64,000 nt of DNA from Desmodesmus armatus (Eukaryota; Chlorophyta; Chlorophyceae; Sphaeropleales; Scenedesmaceae): contig VIIQ02000124.1 of assembly GCA_007449985.2 (NCBI GenBank), positions 124,501 through 188,500 of the forward strand, written 5' to 3'. Shown one piece after another: positions 12,001 to 23,419 of this stretch. Numbering within the stretch: position 1 is the stretch's first letter; each line of letters starts with the position of its first letter. Below the pieces are notes generated by a model, which saw nothing but the letters and a program-made list of their open reading frames with translations, did no database searches and was not told the DNA's origin. The translations under genes were made by a program, and so were the position numbers.

Positions 12001-15000
12001 TGCTGATATTTGTGCAACACTTCTCATGGGTCTGCAGAACCTGCTCATCCTCACGGCCATCAAGGCTGACCCCAGCCGCGTGAAGGACTACGTGTACCGC
12101 CTGGACAACTTCGACGGACCCGCTGTGGCAGAGAAGGTGCGTTGCATGACACGCGATGTGTGTGGTAGGGGTGGCAGCCGCGGGGGGGGGGGGGGGGGGG
12201 TAACACATTTCTTGAAAGTGGCCTGTTTGATGCAGATGTGCTTGGCAGTTGTCTTTACAAGGGGGGTGCTGACTTGCACATGGCTACTGCAATCTGAAGG
12301 CTGTCGATTCCCATTCATCAACACCACAGGCCATGCAAATGAGTGGCGGCCCTTCAGCACAGCTTTGCTTGTGGCCTCACTGACCAACATCCCTCCTCCT
12401 GTTTTCTCATTCTGTGTGCCGCCCAGGCGATTGAGTTCAGCCTGTTTGAGGAGGCGTTTGAGATATACAAGAAGTTTGCAAGAAGGTCAACGCCATCCAG
12501 GTGCTGCTCAACAACCTGCAGGACCTGGACCGGGCACACGAGTACGCAAACAAGGTGAGCCAGGCATGAGGGGGGGGGGGGGGGGGGAGGCCAGGACAGG
12601 ACAGGGGGCGGTGAGTTGGGCAGGGGGTGTGAGTCCAGTTTGGTATGGTGCCTGCCTTTGTGCGGCTGCCATGAAGTGGCATGCCAGGGACCAGACTTCG
12701 GCAAATCTGTCAACGTGTTGTGCTGTGCCCCTGTTGTGCTGTGTCCTCAGGTGGATGAGGACGCAGTGTGGAGCGAGCTGGGTCACGCCTACCTGGCAGC
12801 TGGCCAGGTGCCTGACGCCATTGCTGCCTACCTGCGCAGCAACGACGTCAGCAAGTATGCCGAGGTCATCGACGCATGCAAGGGTGAGTGTGTGCTGGCA
12901 CTGGGTTTTGGGGGGGGGGGGGGGGTTGCCCAGAGGGGGGTAATTCTCACTGGCGGGCCACACACACAAAAATCAGGCGGCTGGAGGCAAAGCCTCACCC
13001 GTGCTGACAGTACCGACTGGCACAAAGCTATGCAGACCCACCACTGCACGAACCCTGGTGTAGGGCATCAACAGGTAGTGCAGGTGGTGAGGGATTGGAT
13101 GCTTTGCTGGCATGTACGCATTCGTGATGCTTGGATGCTATGGCTGTGTGGTGGCATGACATAACAAAACGTGCTCCCACCATCACCACCACCACCCCTT
13201 CTGCTCCCTCCCATCAATGCCTGCAGCCGCCGGCAGCTACGAGGACCTTTCAAGTACCTGCTGCCACACCACCACCCCCTCCCCTTCTGCTCCCTGTTAT
13301 CAATGCTCACAGCTGCTGGTAGCTACCCACCATCACCACCACCACCACCACCTCTCTTGCACTCACAAACTGCTGCTCACAGCTGCCGGCAGTACGATCA
13401 CTCAGAACATGCCCCCCCCCCCAACTTCCTCCCACCCGCCAATGCTCACAGCTGCTGGCAGCTACGAGGACCTTGTCAAGTACCTGCTGATGGTGCGCAA
13501 GAAGGTGAAGGAGCCCAAGGTGGACAGCGAGCTGCTGTACGCGTACGCACGCACCAACAACCTCAGCGAGATCGACGCCTTCCTGCACACCAGCCACCAG
13601 GCCAACCTGCAGCAAGTGGGAGACAGGTGGGTGGCAGTTTGCTGGCGGGAAATTGCTCTGGAGATAAGTTGTCAGTCTGCTGCACACACACGACATGTCT
13701 TGTCACATTCTCATTGATTTGTGATTCGCAATTCCCCATCAAACTGAGTTGTCTCATTCATACAATGCATGGCTCGAGTGCTCCATGACAGGGTTGGGCC
13801 CCATGCAATGCCATGCACCTGCTCACATGTGCCCTTGCCGCTGGTCGTCCTGTGCAGGTGCTTCGACGAGGGTCTGTTCGAGGCTGCTCGGATTCTGTTT
13901 GCGCACATACCCAACTGGGGCCGGCTGGCCAGCACGCTGGTGCGGCTGCACAGGTTCCAGGAGGCGGTGGATGCCGCTCGCAAGGCCAACAGCAGCAAGA
14001 CGTGGAAGGAGGTGGGTAGATCTTGCAGGTCGTGGTTGTGTAGTGTGTAGTGAAGGAGGAATCAACATGGCACCACCAGCTGTTCTGCACCTGGGCCGCT
14101 CAACACCAGTCAGCACTGTCAGCTGGGCATGTGGTGTTTGGAATACGCAAGGGCATCGCTAACGCCTTGCAGCGGGTGTGGTTTTTTCTCATGTGAGTTG
14201 AGCAGAAGGGGAGGCAAGCAGAGTTAGCAGGTTGAGAGAACCCAATGCTGTGTTGCTCCACTGCCCGCTGCAGGTGTGCTTTGCCTGTGTGGAGGAGGGT
14301 GAGTTCAAGCTGGCGCAGCTGTGCGGCCTGAACATCATCGTGAACGCTGACGACCTGGACGAGGTGTCGGAGTTCTACCAGCGGCGCGGCCACTTCGAGC
14401 AGCTCATGAGCTTGATGGAGAGCGGCCTGGTGAGTGGAGGGATAAAATCAAAGAGATGATGGGGGGCGCAGTGTGTATGTTTGAGCATACAACAAAGCTG
14501 TGGGCTGACACGAGGGGATTTTGTTGGGGGAGGGGGGTAAGTAGAAAGACCAGTGCGCATGAACAAAGTCACATGTTCCGCGATTGTCTCTCTGCCGCCC
14601 GCAGGGCCTGGAGCGTGCCCACATGGGCATCTTCACGGAGCTGGGCCTGCTGTATGCCAAGTTCAAGCCTGAGAAACTGATGGAGCACCTCAAGCTGTTT
14701 GGCAAGCGCGTCAACATCCCGCGCCTCATACGCGTGTGCGAGGAGCAGGAGCACTGGAAGGAGCTGGTCTACCTCTACATCCAGGTGCGGGCAGGACAGC
14801 GGGCTGTACGGTCAGCTTGGGGGTGCAATATGTACAGCGGCTGTACGGTCAGCATGGGTGTGCACTCTGAATGAATGGTGCACTTGTACCGCAGGCAGCA
14901 TGTGCTGAGGGTGCGGAGGTACTTGATGGAATCTTGGTGCCCGTTATGACAAACTAATGCATTGCTGTGGCCGCTATCCCTCATACACCAGTGGGCTCAG

Positions 15001-17829
15001 TCTGACGCAGTGCATGAGGGGGGGGGGGGAGACAGCATTGGTGTGATATATGCACCAGCTGCGTGTCGTGTCATCTGCGAGCGGGTGGCAGCATCACACA
15101 CACGCGTGCTTTGTTGGCCACATTGCCCACTCTTTTTTGTGCTGAAACTTCCGTTGCTGCTGACTGCGCGTACCGCTCTGCAGTATGACGAGTATGACAA
15201 TGCCGCGCACTGCATGATGGCGCACAGCCCTGTGGCCTGGGAGCACGTCACCTTCAAGGATGTGGTCATCAAGGTGTCAAATGTGGACGTGTACTACAAG
15301 GCCATCCGCTTCTACCTGCAGGTGTGTTCTTGCGGTGTAGCGGCTGGGTAGCTGCAATACACGCCAGCATGCTCATACAAGCAATGTCCCATGCTTGCTG
15401 GTTGCGCTGTGAAAATGCTCGTTTGGCCCTACCCGCTGGGTGGGGTTGTAATTCTTTTGCAACACTGTGGCATGTGTTCGCTATGCCGACGCTGTGGCAT
15501 GTGTTTGCTATGCCTCTGCTACCCCAAGGGGGTTGTGTGAGGTGCTTTGATTGTCACACACTTGAGCAATTGTCGTCTTACCATCCCCTCCCTTTCCTCC
15601 TCTTTCTGCAGGAGCACCCTGAGCTGCTGTCTGATGTGATGAAGGCCATGGAGATGCGGCTCGACCATGCACGCGTGGTGGACATGTTCCGCAAGGAGAA
15701 GAGCTTGCCGCTCATCAAGGACTACCTGCTCAACGTGCAGAAGACCAACATCCTGGAGGTGGGAAGGGGGCTGCTGGGACGGCTGCCACATGGGGCGCAG
15801 TCACGTGCAATTGCGTCCGTCTGGCTTGGATGGTCAAGGATAGACATGCACAAATCATTGAGGTGGCTACAAACAATAAGAAGGCAGCTCTCCTGTGCCC
15901 TTGTGGGTTGGGCCACACCCGTACCCAACCCTTGTTGACAGGTGTGGGTCTACAGAGTCAGGTGCAGGCATCAAACCACGTCTCAAGTTGCTGACAGATG
16001 TTTGTGTGATTACATATTATGCCCTGCAGGTCAACGAGGCTGTCAATGACCTGCTGATCGATGAGGAAGACTTTGAGGGCCTCAAGTCTTCTATTGCATC
16101 CTTCGACAACTTCGACCAGGTGAGGACATGATTGCTGCATTAGCTGCCGCACCACATCAACACACACATTGGCCCTGCAACTCAGCTTTTTTTGAAATCT
16201 CATCCGGTGGTGCCACAAAGCGTTCAGGCAGGACACACTGGCAGCCTCCAGATTTGCCGGTATATTGCTATGTCATGCTGTATGCTATGTCATGCTGTGC
16301 TCAATCATGCTGTGCTGCGCCATGGTCATGCGTGCCATGATGTGCAGGTTGGTCTGGCGTCCCGGCTGGAGAAGCATGAGCTGCTTGAGATGCGCCGCAT
16401 CGCAGCCCAGGTGTACAAGAAGAACCTGCGCTGGCGCAAGGCTGTGGAGCTGGCCAAGGCAGACAAGTAAGTGTCGGAGTGCCTTGGAGCTTGTGCTTAT
16501 AAGATTGCAGGATGCTTCTTTTTGATGCCCTTCTACCAACTCAGCCATTTGAGCTGGCCGACAAAACAATAGGAATAGGCTGCTGCTAGGCTTGAGGGTG
16601 AGATTCTGTCTCCACATGTTTTTGTGCTGTTACTGTGCGGCCCCGTTACGATATCGTTACTGTGACTGCACTGCCGCAAAACCCCATGTGTTTTAGGTTG
16701 TACAAGGACGCAATGGAGACCGTTGCTGTCAGCGAAACCCCGGAGCTTGCGGAGGAGCTGCTGCGCTGGTTTGTGTCGGCCAAGGAGCCGGAGTGCTTTG
16801 CAGCCTGCCTGTACACGTGCTACAACCTGCTGCGGCCTGATGTGGTGCTGGAGGTGGCCTGGATGAACAAGCTCATGGACTATGCCATGCCGTATGTGAT
16901 CCAGTCAGTCAAGGAGTACAGTGGCAAGGTGAGGGGGCTGGATGACACAATACTGTAGCCAACCACCTTGCACACCCCCGCGTGCGCCAAGCTGCGCACG
17001 CTTGTGCTGGGGTTTTCCCTCTACCCCTGCACTGTGCATTACTGTGTAAAGTGCAGGTGTAGGGGGAAAACCCCAACACAAGCGTAGGGAGATTGGCGCA
17101 CGCGGGTGTGTGCAAGGTGGATGGCTGTGCAATCCCCGTGATCAGTATGTGCATTAGCGTGCACCAAGCTCCTCGGCACTCCTTCTGGATGCCAGGAGGA
17201 GCGGTGCTGCTGTAACCAGGCGCTGTGGGCACCCTTATGAGCCCTTGGCTTGCTGGCTAGGGCTGAGCTTGGGACTCTTAACCCCAATACCTATACTGTA
17301 TCGTGCTTCGACATCCAAATAATCTGCTAGACTGCCGTTGTGTGTTGCTGCAGGTGGACCTGCTGATGAGTGAACGCAAGGAGGCAAAGGAGGCGGTGCA
17401 GGCTCAGGCAGATGGCATGAAGGCAGCACAGGTGGGTGGAGGCTTCTGGCATGGCAACAGGAGGAGCACCTTTTGGGGCATTAGGTGCATGATGGGCGCC
17501 TGTGGTTTCTACCATAATTTGCCCTGCTCTGCAGCGCCTGTCATGGAAGACCGAGAGTGTCAGGCTGCTGTGCAATCCGCTGATTGGAGGTCTGCTGCAA
17601 GCATGACAGAGACTCTTTGATCTATCGTGCATTATTGTGCTCCTTCAATGTGCGCTGTTTGCTTATACCTGCGTTGTGTTTTGTGTGACTGCAGGCGCAA
17701 GCCAACAGCTTCCAGATGCTGATGCCGCTTGCGCTTCCCGCGCCAGATGCAGCATATGGCGGCATGCCAGCGCCAGGCTATGTGCCTGCAGCAGGCTTCA
17801 CTGGGCAGCCAGGGTATGGCGGCTACTGA
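305..17829 (+). CDS. CHC1: Clathrin heavy chain, 36 exons, 5' end outside window
   Basis: Clathrin heavy chain, the triskelion leg of coated vesicles in endocytosis and trans-Golgi traffic. Exons: 305-438, 697-793, 1271-1379, 1620-1693, 1972-2135, 2404-2611, 5199-5341, 5828-5928, 6157-6209, 6565-6651, 6932-7048, 7312-7428, 7761-7925, 8226-8306, 8615-8751, 9012-9185, 9432-9534, 10013-10114, 10330-10494, 10758-10882, 11207-11291, 11656-11811, 12038-12136, 12427-12554, 12751-12883, 13452-13626, 13858-14011, 14274-14429, 14605-14784, 15184-15321, 15612-15758, 16030-16119, 16348-16466, 16697-16928, 17354-17431, 17695-17829. They give about 1553 residues; about 140 N-terminal propeller residues are missing against the roughly 1700 of plant homologues. 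The rest of the propeller, linker and CHCR leg repeats follow in order, and the C-terminus is a Gly/Pro tail ending GYGGY. Every junction keeps phase except exon 24, which lacks one base near 12478-12481. Intron 16 uses a GC donor. Matches plant-type clathrin more closely than animal. Confidence 0.98.
2612..5198 (+). repeat. Expanded clathrin intron 6 with copies of the exon 6 3' edge
   Basis: This intron is about 2.6 kb, while most others in the gene are 150-500 bases. It holds at least three degenerate copies of the exon 6 end together with its splice donor: 2701-2767, 3096-3163 and about 4540-4620, each resembling 2573-2640. It also holds a 21-base C tract at 3954-3974, further C/G runs near 3211, 3266, 4170 and 4370, and a short doubled GGGCCTGGTGT motif near 2950. 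No other gene is visible inside it. Confidence 0.8.
3085..3135 (+). other. Possible in-frame cassette pseudo-exon in clathrin intron 6
   Basis: A TGTGCAG acceptor ends at 3084 and a GTATGT donor starts at 3136. The 51 bases between are 17 open codons ([17 protein letters not shown]) that repeat the end of exon 6. Because length and phase fit, splicing it in would insert a 17-residue duplicate without breaking the frame. This is a sequence-based possibility only; whether it is used is unknown. Confidence 0.35.
8969..9004 (+). repeat. (CTG)12 array at a clathrin splice acceptor
   Basis: Twelve CTG triplets lie directly upstream of the GGTCACAG acceptor of clathrin exon 16 (start 9012). Shorter CTG arrays occupy the same place before exon 14 (about 8201-8220) and exon 21 (about 11173-11192), where the polypyrimidine tract would be expected. 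Confidence 0.9.
13178..13451 (+). repeat. Tandem duplicates of the exon 26 acceptor in clathrin intron 25
   Basis: The intron carries repeated blocks made of a (CCA/CAC)n pyrimidine-rich tract, a CTCACAG- or CTGCAG-type acceptor and the start of exon 26 (coding AGSYEDL). Copies of the acceptor edge end at 13226, 13312 and 13382; the functional one ends at 13451. The first copy keeps about 40 exon bases but lacks one base, so its use would shift the frame. The later copies keep only 10-20 exon bases. Confidence 0.85.
16963..17120. repeat. 71-base imperfect inverted repeat (foldback) in clathrin intron 34
   Basis: Left arm about 16963-17033 and right arm about 17050-17120 are near-complementary along their whole length. 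The outer ends are CCACCTTGCACAC and GTGTGCAAGGTGG, with a spacer of about 16 bases. The transcript would form a long hairpin. A short foldback or MITE-like insertion is the simplest reading; no coding capacity is present. Confidence 0.85.
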
Positions 17830-19011
17830 GCCTGCGGCTGCAGGGCGGTTTAGAGTGGCAGAGAGGCAGTGGGACCTGCAGCAATGTGAGCAACAGTGGC
17901 TGGGTTCTGCTGCTGGGGCAGCGGGGTCAGTTGATGTGCGGCTTGGCGCCGCTGTGTTTGGATGACTGCGTATCAGTTTTACCAGCATGTGCAGTGTGCT
18001 TTGGGTGAGATTACACCACACATGGCAGCTACACCTGCTGGTGAAGTTGCTTGTGCGGTGTGAGACAACTCAAGGCTGGAAAGGCAGCCTCATGTGTTGG
18101 CCAGTGACTGCTTGTGTTGACAAGCACACTCGACGGGGGTGTGGTTGAGAGCATTGTGGTCTGCATCAACAGACCTGCAGGTTGAGCTGGGAATGCAGAA
18201 ATTGAAAGCGGTTGAAAAGTGAGGAGAATCTGACTAGCCCTCCTGGGGTCGCGCACGGTTTTGAGAGAATGGCAATGGCAGACACGCCAATGGATGTGCA
18301 CCTGGCTTCTTCACAACACTGCACTGTTGCCTGCCCTCAGACCTCCTGTGCTGCTTTGCACCACTTGATATATGCACCTACATTGACAGTGTGTCCAGCT
18401 GCCACATCAGGCCTACATTGACAGCGGGTCCAGTAGACAGATCAGAAGAAGTCCTACACAAATGGATTCCCCTTCGTTGACAGACACGACAGCTTCGGCC
18501 TCTGCGATCTTGCTACAACAAATGGATTCCCCTGGACGTTGTATGTGTGCCAGATGGCTACAGGGTGGATCATGATACACCTCACAAGCATAACGAGACT
18601 ACACAATAGCCCCACCATTGCGAAGCTACAAGTTCGTGACAGCTCAAATTTGAATGGGTGATTGTTGACCAATGACAAAAGCACGACCCTCAAGCAGAAA
18701 TGGGTGCTGGGCACTGCAAAGGCGAAGTAATCTCCGATGTAAGTTGTGTTTTCATTGCTGCATCACCCCTCCATCATAGAGACGACAGCAGCATTTGAAT
18801 TTCAGAGAGCAGCAGCAGCAGCTCCTCAGAAGACAGAAGTGCCCACTGCTGTCCACCTTTACGGTGATTACAGATTGCGCCGGGTCACAATGTAGTACTT
18901 TGGTGCAGCAGGTCGCACACACAGCAAGACAAAAAGCAACCCACCCCAACGACAGCAGCAGGCGTCAACACTGAACAGCCTGATCAGGGCCAGTGTGCAC
19001 AGTGTCAGCAT
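17830..19011. other. Clathrin 3' UTR and intergenic region
   Basis: No gene is visible. A TGTAA motif, the usual chlorophyte polyadenylation signal, occurs at 18738-18742 and would give a 3' UTR of about 0.9 kb, which is plausible for this group. Short direct repeats occur: CCTACATTGACAG near 18377 and 18411, and ACAAATGGATTCCCC near 18459 and 18518. The promoter and any 5' exon of the following GYF-domain gene must also lie here but were not identified. Confidence 0.5.
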
Positions 19012-21249
19012 ATGGCAGGCCCCGCACTGCTGCAAGCCCTGCAAAGGGAGTTGGCCATTGAAAAGGCAGCACGCCAGGAGCTTGAGGTGGGCACTGCCTA
19101 GTTGGCAATCTTGTTCTGCAGATGTTGTACCTGCATTGTGGCATCGTGGCCGGCTCCCATGTGGATTGTTTGGCTGTACAAGGCGCAATCAAACTCACAA
19201 TATCAAGCTTCTGTGTGCACTGCTGCAGAAGCAAACAGTTTTGAAAACAAGGCAGCTGTGGCACCTGCGCGAGCAGCAGGACAAGGAGACAAAGCAATAT
19301 CAGGTAGGTGCTGAAGCTCTTGTACTTGCCCCAAACGTTGCGGTCCTGATGACAAAATCATCATGCGCCTGCCGAGGATTGCAATGATTGCAATCATGTC
19401 TTGTGTGTTTGCTTGCTGCAGGAGCAACTCTCTGTGCTGAGAGCCTCTCTCATCCTTGCGCACAAGCAGCAGCACAGCACAGCGACCCCTACGACAGCAT
19501 ACAGCACCCCAGCCCTGATCCCAAGCAGCACTCAGCAGCAGCACGGGACCGCCTGCAGGAGGACGCCTCCCCCACCAAGGCAGATCAGCACAAGGCAGCA
19601 AGGCAGCGGTTCACCCCCGACAGCCCACACAAACCCAGGGGTAGTCCACACCACCAGCAGCAGCTGCCAGCCGCACGAGGCCCCAGTCAAGGCGCCCCGG
19701 GGGCTGATGGTGCGCCTTTGAGCAGCACATCTGGGTTGACACCAACTGACCCTGCAGGAGCATCTGCCACAACGCCTGTGCGGGCGGGTGACAGCAACAA
19801 CAGCTCTGCTGATGCCAGCACGCCCACACAGCAGCCGCCACCACAGCAGCCGCAACAGGACTCCTCAGAAACTGCCGAGCAGCTGCTGGCTGCTGCAGGA
19901 AAGGTGCAGCAGCTGGTGGAGCAGCTGAGTGCCACAGAGCCCTCTGCTGCTGCAGACCTGTCAGTACTGCAGTGGCAGCTGACAGCCATATACGGCAGCT
20001 TGACACGCAGCTGTGCTGATGCCATCAGTGGAGAGAGCAATCCTGCAGGATGCTCGGGTGACGTCAGCACGGACAGTCAGCACAGCAGCAGTCAGGTTGC
20101 TGGGCAGCAACAGGGCGTCCTGCAAGGGGTGACATGCACAGGGAGTGATCCGCTGTCGACTAGCTGCAGCCCTGCAGCAGACAAAAGCAGCAAGCAGGAC
20201 AGGCCGGGTGGGGTGGTGCTGGTGGACGCTGCCATTGGCACAAGTCCAATGCGGGATGCCCCGGCAGCACAAGCAGTGCATGCAACAGCACAACCAGCAT
20301 GCCAGCAGCAGCAAGTACTGCTAGGGCAGCAGGACCAGGACTTGCAGGCAGCGAGTCGCACAGCAGCAGCGGCACAGCTGTTCTCCGGGGCGGCTAACAA
20401 CAGCGGCAGCGGCAGCAAGCTGGTGGCGGCCAGCCTGCAGTGGTGGTACTTGGAGCCGGGGGACCCTCCCATTGTGAAGGGGCCATATGATGCAGGTGTG
20501 CCTTCTGCTGTTGCTACCGCTGTTGTCCTGACTACATGCACTGCTGGGGGATCAACTCTCCTGGGGGGTATTCTGCAAACTCATCCAGCCACAACAACTA
20601 CGGGGAGGGTCATTGAGGTGTGGTGGTGCAAGCACCAGCAGGTAGCATGCAAGCCAGTGTGACGCTACTTTGCTTCCGTGCATGACAGGTGCTTTTCTAA
20701 AATGCTGACGCTGGGCGCACTGCTGTGTATTGTCTTGATTGTGCAGGCCTCATGCTGCGCTGGTTCCTGAAGGGCTTCCTGGACAATGCGCTACGCATCG
20801 CTGGCGTCGTGCAGACGAGCAGCAGCAGCGGTGGCAGGACCCCTCCTGAGTCTGTCAGTGAGTTCCTGCCGCTGGGGCAACTGCTGCAGCAGGTGCAGCA
20901 GGGACAGGGCTACACGCCGGCCCCGCCAGGCAAGGAGCAGCAGCAGTTGCCGAGCCCCGCCCAGCGTCCTAATTCTGCCAGTAGGTTGTCTAAGCAGCAC
21001 CAGGGGCAGCTGTCCCGCAGCAGCAGTGGTGGCGGGGCTGGCTATGAGGGTGCTGCTGGTGGGGTGGGGTCCTTGGAAGGAGGGGGCTTGCCAGGGGACG
21101 GTCTCCTTGCAAAGGGAGGCAGCATATTGAGTGAGACTGTGGGGTACTGGCTCGACATGGCAGCGTCTGCTCAGTTGCCTGGTAGCTTATCGCTTGTTGA
21201 GATACTGGATAAGGTCATTGGCAATGCGGCACCACAGACAAAGCCCTAG
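19012..21249 (+). CDS. GYF-domain protein with N-terminal coiled coil
   Basis: Proposed exons: 19012-19086 (first visible ATG at 19012; upstream coding is possible), 19229-19303, 19422-20495 and 20747-21249. The first three exons begin a continuous coiled coil rich in Glu, Lys, Gln and Leu. A long Gln/Ser/Ala/Pro-rich stretch follows, then a GYF domain split by the last intron. It has the signature W-x-Y-L-E-P-G...KGPY-D, then M-L-R-W-F-L-K-G-F and FLPLGQLL. GYF domains bind proline-rich peptides, commonly in splicing or mRNA translation and decay factors. The coiled-coil frame and the GYF frame of exon 3 differ by one base step, so a frameshift between about 19440 and 19720 must be assumed, or the coiled-coil exons belong to a different transcript. 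The GYF assignment is strong; the 5' structure is uncertain. Confidence 0.75.
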
Positions 21250-22023
21250 GCAGCTTCCTGGGCTTGGCTTTGCCCTTTGGCGGCTGACTGCACCTGTGTG
21301 CTGATGATTGCTCTGCTTGACTTGTACGAACAATTGCCACTGCTGCAATGCAGTGTGTCGCATGTATCATTGCTCAGCAATGCTGGCTTATTCTTTCCTG
21401 CTTTGTCTTGTATGGGTTGATTCTGGGCCCCATTGACTGCAGGCAGCATTGCAGGCACAGCAGTCAGCACGTTGCTTACAGCAGCAGGGGCTGCACAGCC
21501 ATTGCACTGAGGTTACACCAGGCGACCTTTGCAAAACTTCTCAACCTGCCACCGTACGCAAGAACCGCTGTACATGATGTTTTGACACCCACAGCTGCCT
21601 CTATGATTTTGGGGCCTCTTGGGGCTGCACAAGCAGGGAAGGAGTCACTTGCAGAGGAGTCCACAACAACATTGCAGGCATGTGTGTGCAAGCAAGCTAC
21701 AAAGATGTACCCACCTATACAGGTTACACGGCCACGCAGCCATGCATGCGCATGACACACTGTGATATACACAGCTGTTGGAATCACAGCTTCAAGATAG
21801 GGTACAACCTGCCAACCTGATAGCTCACAACACAGGAGGCAGCCATACTGCCAGCAACTGAACATTGCCGCTGCCACTGTAGCAATGCATCATTTCCAAG
21901 ACGAGTTGCCAATTATACAGCATGTGCTGTTCAGCTGACAGCATACCGGCCGCTGACGCACAAGGGTCTGCTGCAAACTTAGCAAGCCATATCCCCAACT
22001 TTGGGTACAGGCACTGCATGCAG
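21250..22023. other. Convergent 3' regions of the GYF and DUF2061 genes
   Basis: No convincing gene. TTACA at 21724-21728 is a minus-strand TGTAA that could end the DUF2061 transcript about 300 bases after its stop. Open frames on both strands lack conserved features and are interrupted by each other's likely 3' UTRs. Confidence 0.45.
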
Positions 22024-23419
22024 CTAGAGGAGGGCAACGGCAGCCCACAGCCGCTCATGCAGGAAGTACATGACATACTTTGTAGCAAACTCAATCCCGC
22101 CAAACTTCAAAGCGTCAGAGACTTCCAAGCTGTCCTTCAGGATGACCATAGCTACACCCACAGTCACTGTTGTGCTGAAGATTCGCCAGACGAGGCCCTT
22201 CACTGCACTCCTGGCTATGCTGTCACCTGCCTGGCTGCTACTGCTGCTGTTTGTGTCTTGCACTGCCACTGCTGGGGCCTGGCGGGGTGCCGCTTGTGCT
22301 GTGCCCTGCAGGCAGATGCAGACAAAGCTCAGCGGCAAGCATTTGCTGTTCTGATATCCGATGATAAAATGAAGATGGGAACCTGACATCATGCTGCTGC
22401 CGCACTGGTGCTCATTTTGCAGCTAGCACACGAAGGAAACACAATTACAACATACAGAGAAGCCCATAAATTGGTCATGAAGCCAGTGCAGCACGCCCAC
22501 TCACCTGTGCTGCTGCTCTTCCTGGAGGCAGCCACGGCTGCTTGATGCTGCTGCCGTTGCCATTGCTGCCGTTGCTGCCATTGGCACTGCTGCCACTGCG
22601 GCCGCCTGGTGATTTGCGCAGGTAGCTGCCGCTGTCATCGTCCAGGTCTATTGACACACTGACCTGGACCTGCACGCCCTGCTGATAACCTGCTTTGTAA
22701 CCAGCCTGTAGGGTGCAGTGAAGCAGCGCAGGAGAGGGCGAGGCCAAGGCACACAAGGCGTGATAGTTTCATCAGAAATGCGGCAAGGTGAGGTGAGGGT
22801 GGTGCTGTTGGTGACTAGAAAACGTTGAAGAGTGCTGACGGCAAATAGGATGAGAGGCGGTTGCCTGCTGGCATAGGTTCCAATGCCGAGGCCGATACCT
22901 GATGACATAGGCTTGATCTATAAGGGACCAACCACGCCGCATGGGGAGGATGCTTGGCGGACAACGTGGATGAAACAGGCTGCTGATCTGCATCATGATG
23001 CAGAGCATTCAACATGCCTGCTACACCCACCCTGCCTGCGCTGTGATGTTGTGGTAGCTTCTAGGCGCACAACATATTCACCCACCTCGTAAGCCTCCTT
23101 GCGCAGCTTCTGTATCAGCTTGGCCTGGTCATTGCTGTGGTCTGTGTGCTGCTCCACTGCTGCATCGCTGCCCTGAGCAGCTGCTGTTGCTGTCCTGGCC
23201 GGCAGTGCCTGTGAAAACAAAGACAAGGTCAAGCCGACTATTTGGATTCACGTATCGAGCCCTAGCACAGAGGGAAGCTGTCACATCACAATGACTACCA
23301 CGCTGCAGTACTGCTCCAGGGAGACTGGTGGAGGACACCCTGTACCTGATGACTTGACTTCGACGTGCATGCACGGCTCCGGGAGCTCTAATTAGCGACG
23401 CTTGCGGCCTTGCATGCAT
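22024..23419 (-). CDS. DUF2061 family membrane protein with likely organelle transit peptide
   Basis: Four exons on the minus strand: 23419-23252 (least certain), 23208-23086, 22705-22505 and 22305-22024, all in phase, giving about 257 residues. The last exon carries the DUF2061 core: SAVKGLVWRIFS, a hydrophobic helix TTVTVGVAMVILKD, then GGIEFATKYVMYFLHERLW, ending near the C-terminus as in bacterial members. DUF2061 is a small two-helix membrane domain of unknown function. The first exon starts MHARPQASLIRAPG, rich in Ala, Arg and Ser and lacking acids, as in chloroplast or mitochondrial presequences. The middle exons are charged, then Gly/Ser/Asn-rich. Intron 1 is only 43 bases in this model; a longer intron 1 using the GTGTCC donor after VIRYR is also in phase. 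Confidence 0.7.

Noticed and set aside
12911..12935. G-run after clathrin exon 25 as a frameshift in coding sequence
   Set aside because: It lies after the GTGAGTG donor, so it is intronic and harmless to the frame.
21476..21877. Minus-strand ORF of 133 codons downstream of the DUF2061 gene
   Set aside because: Cys/His/Val-rich without a family, lies in the expected 3' UTR.
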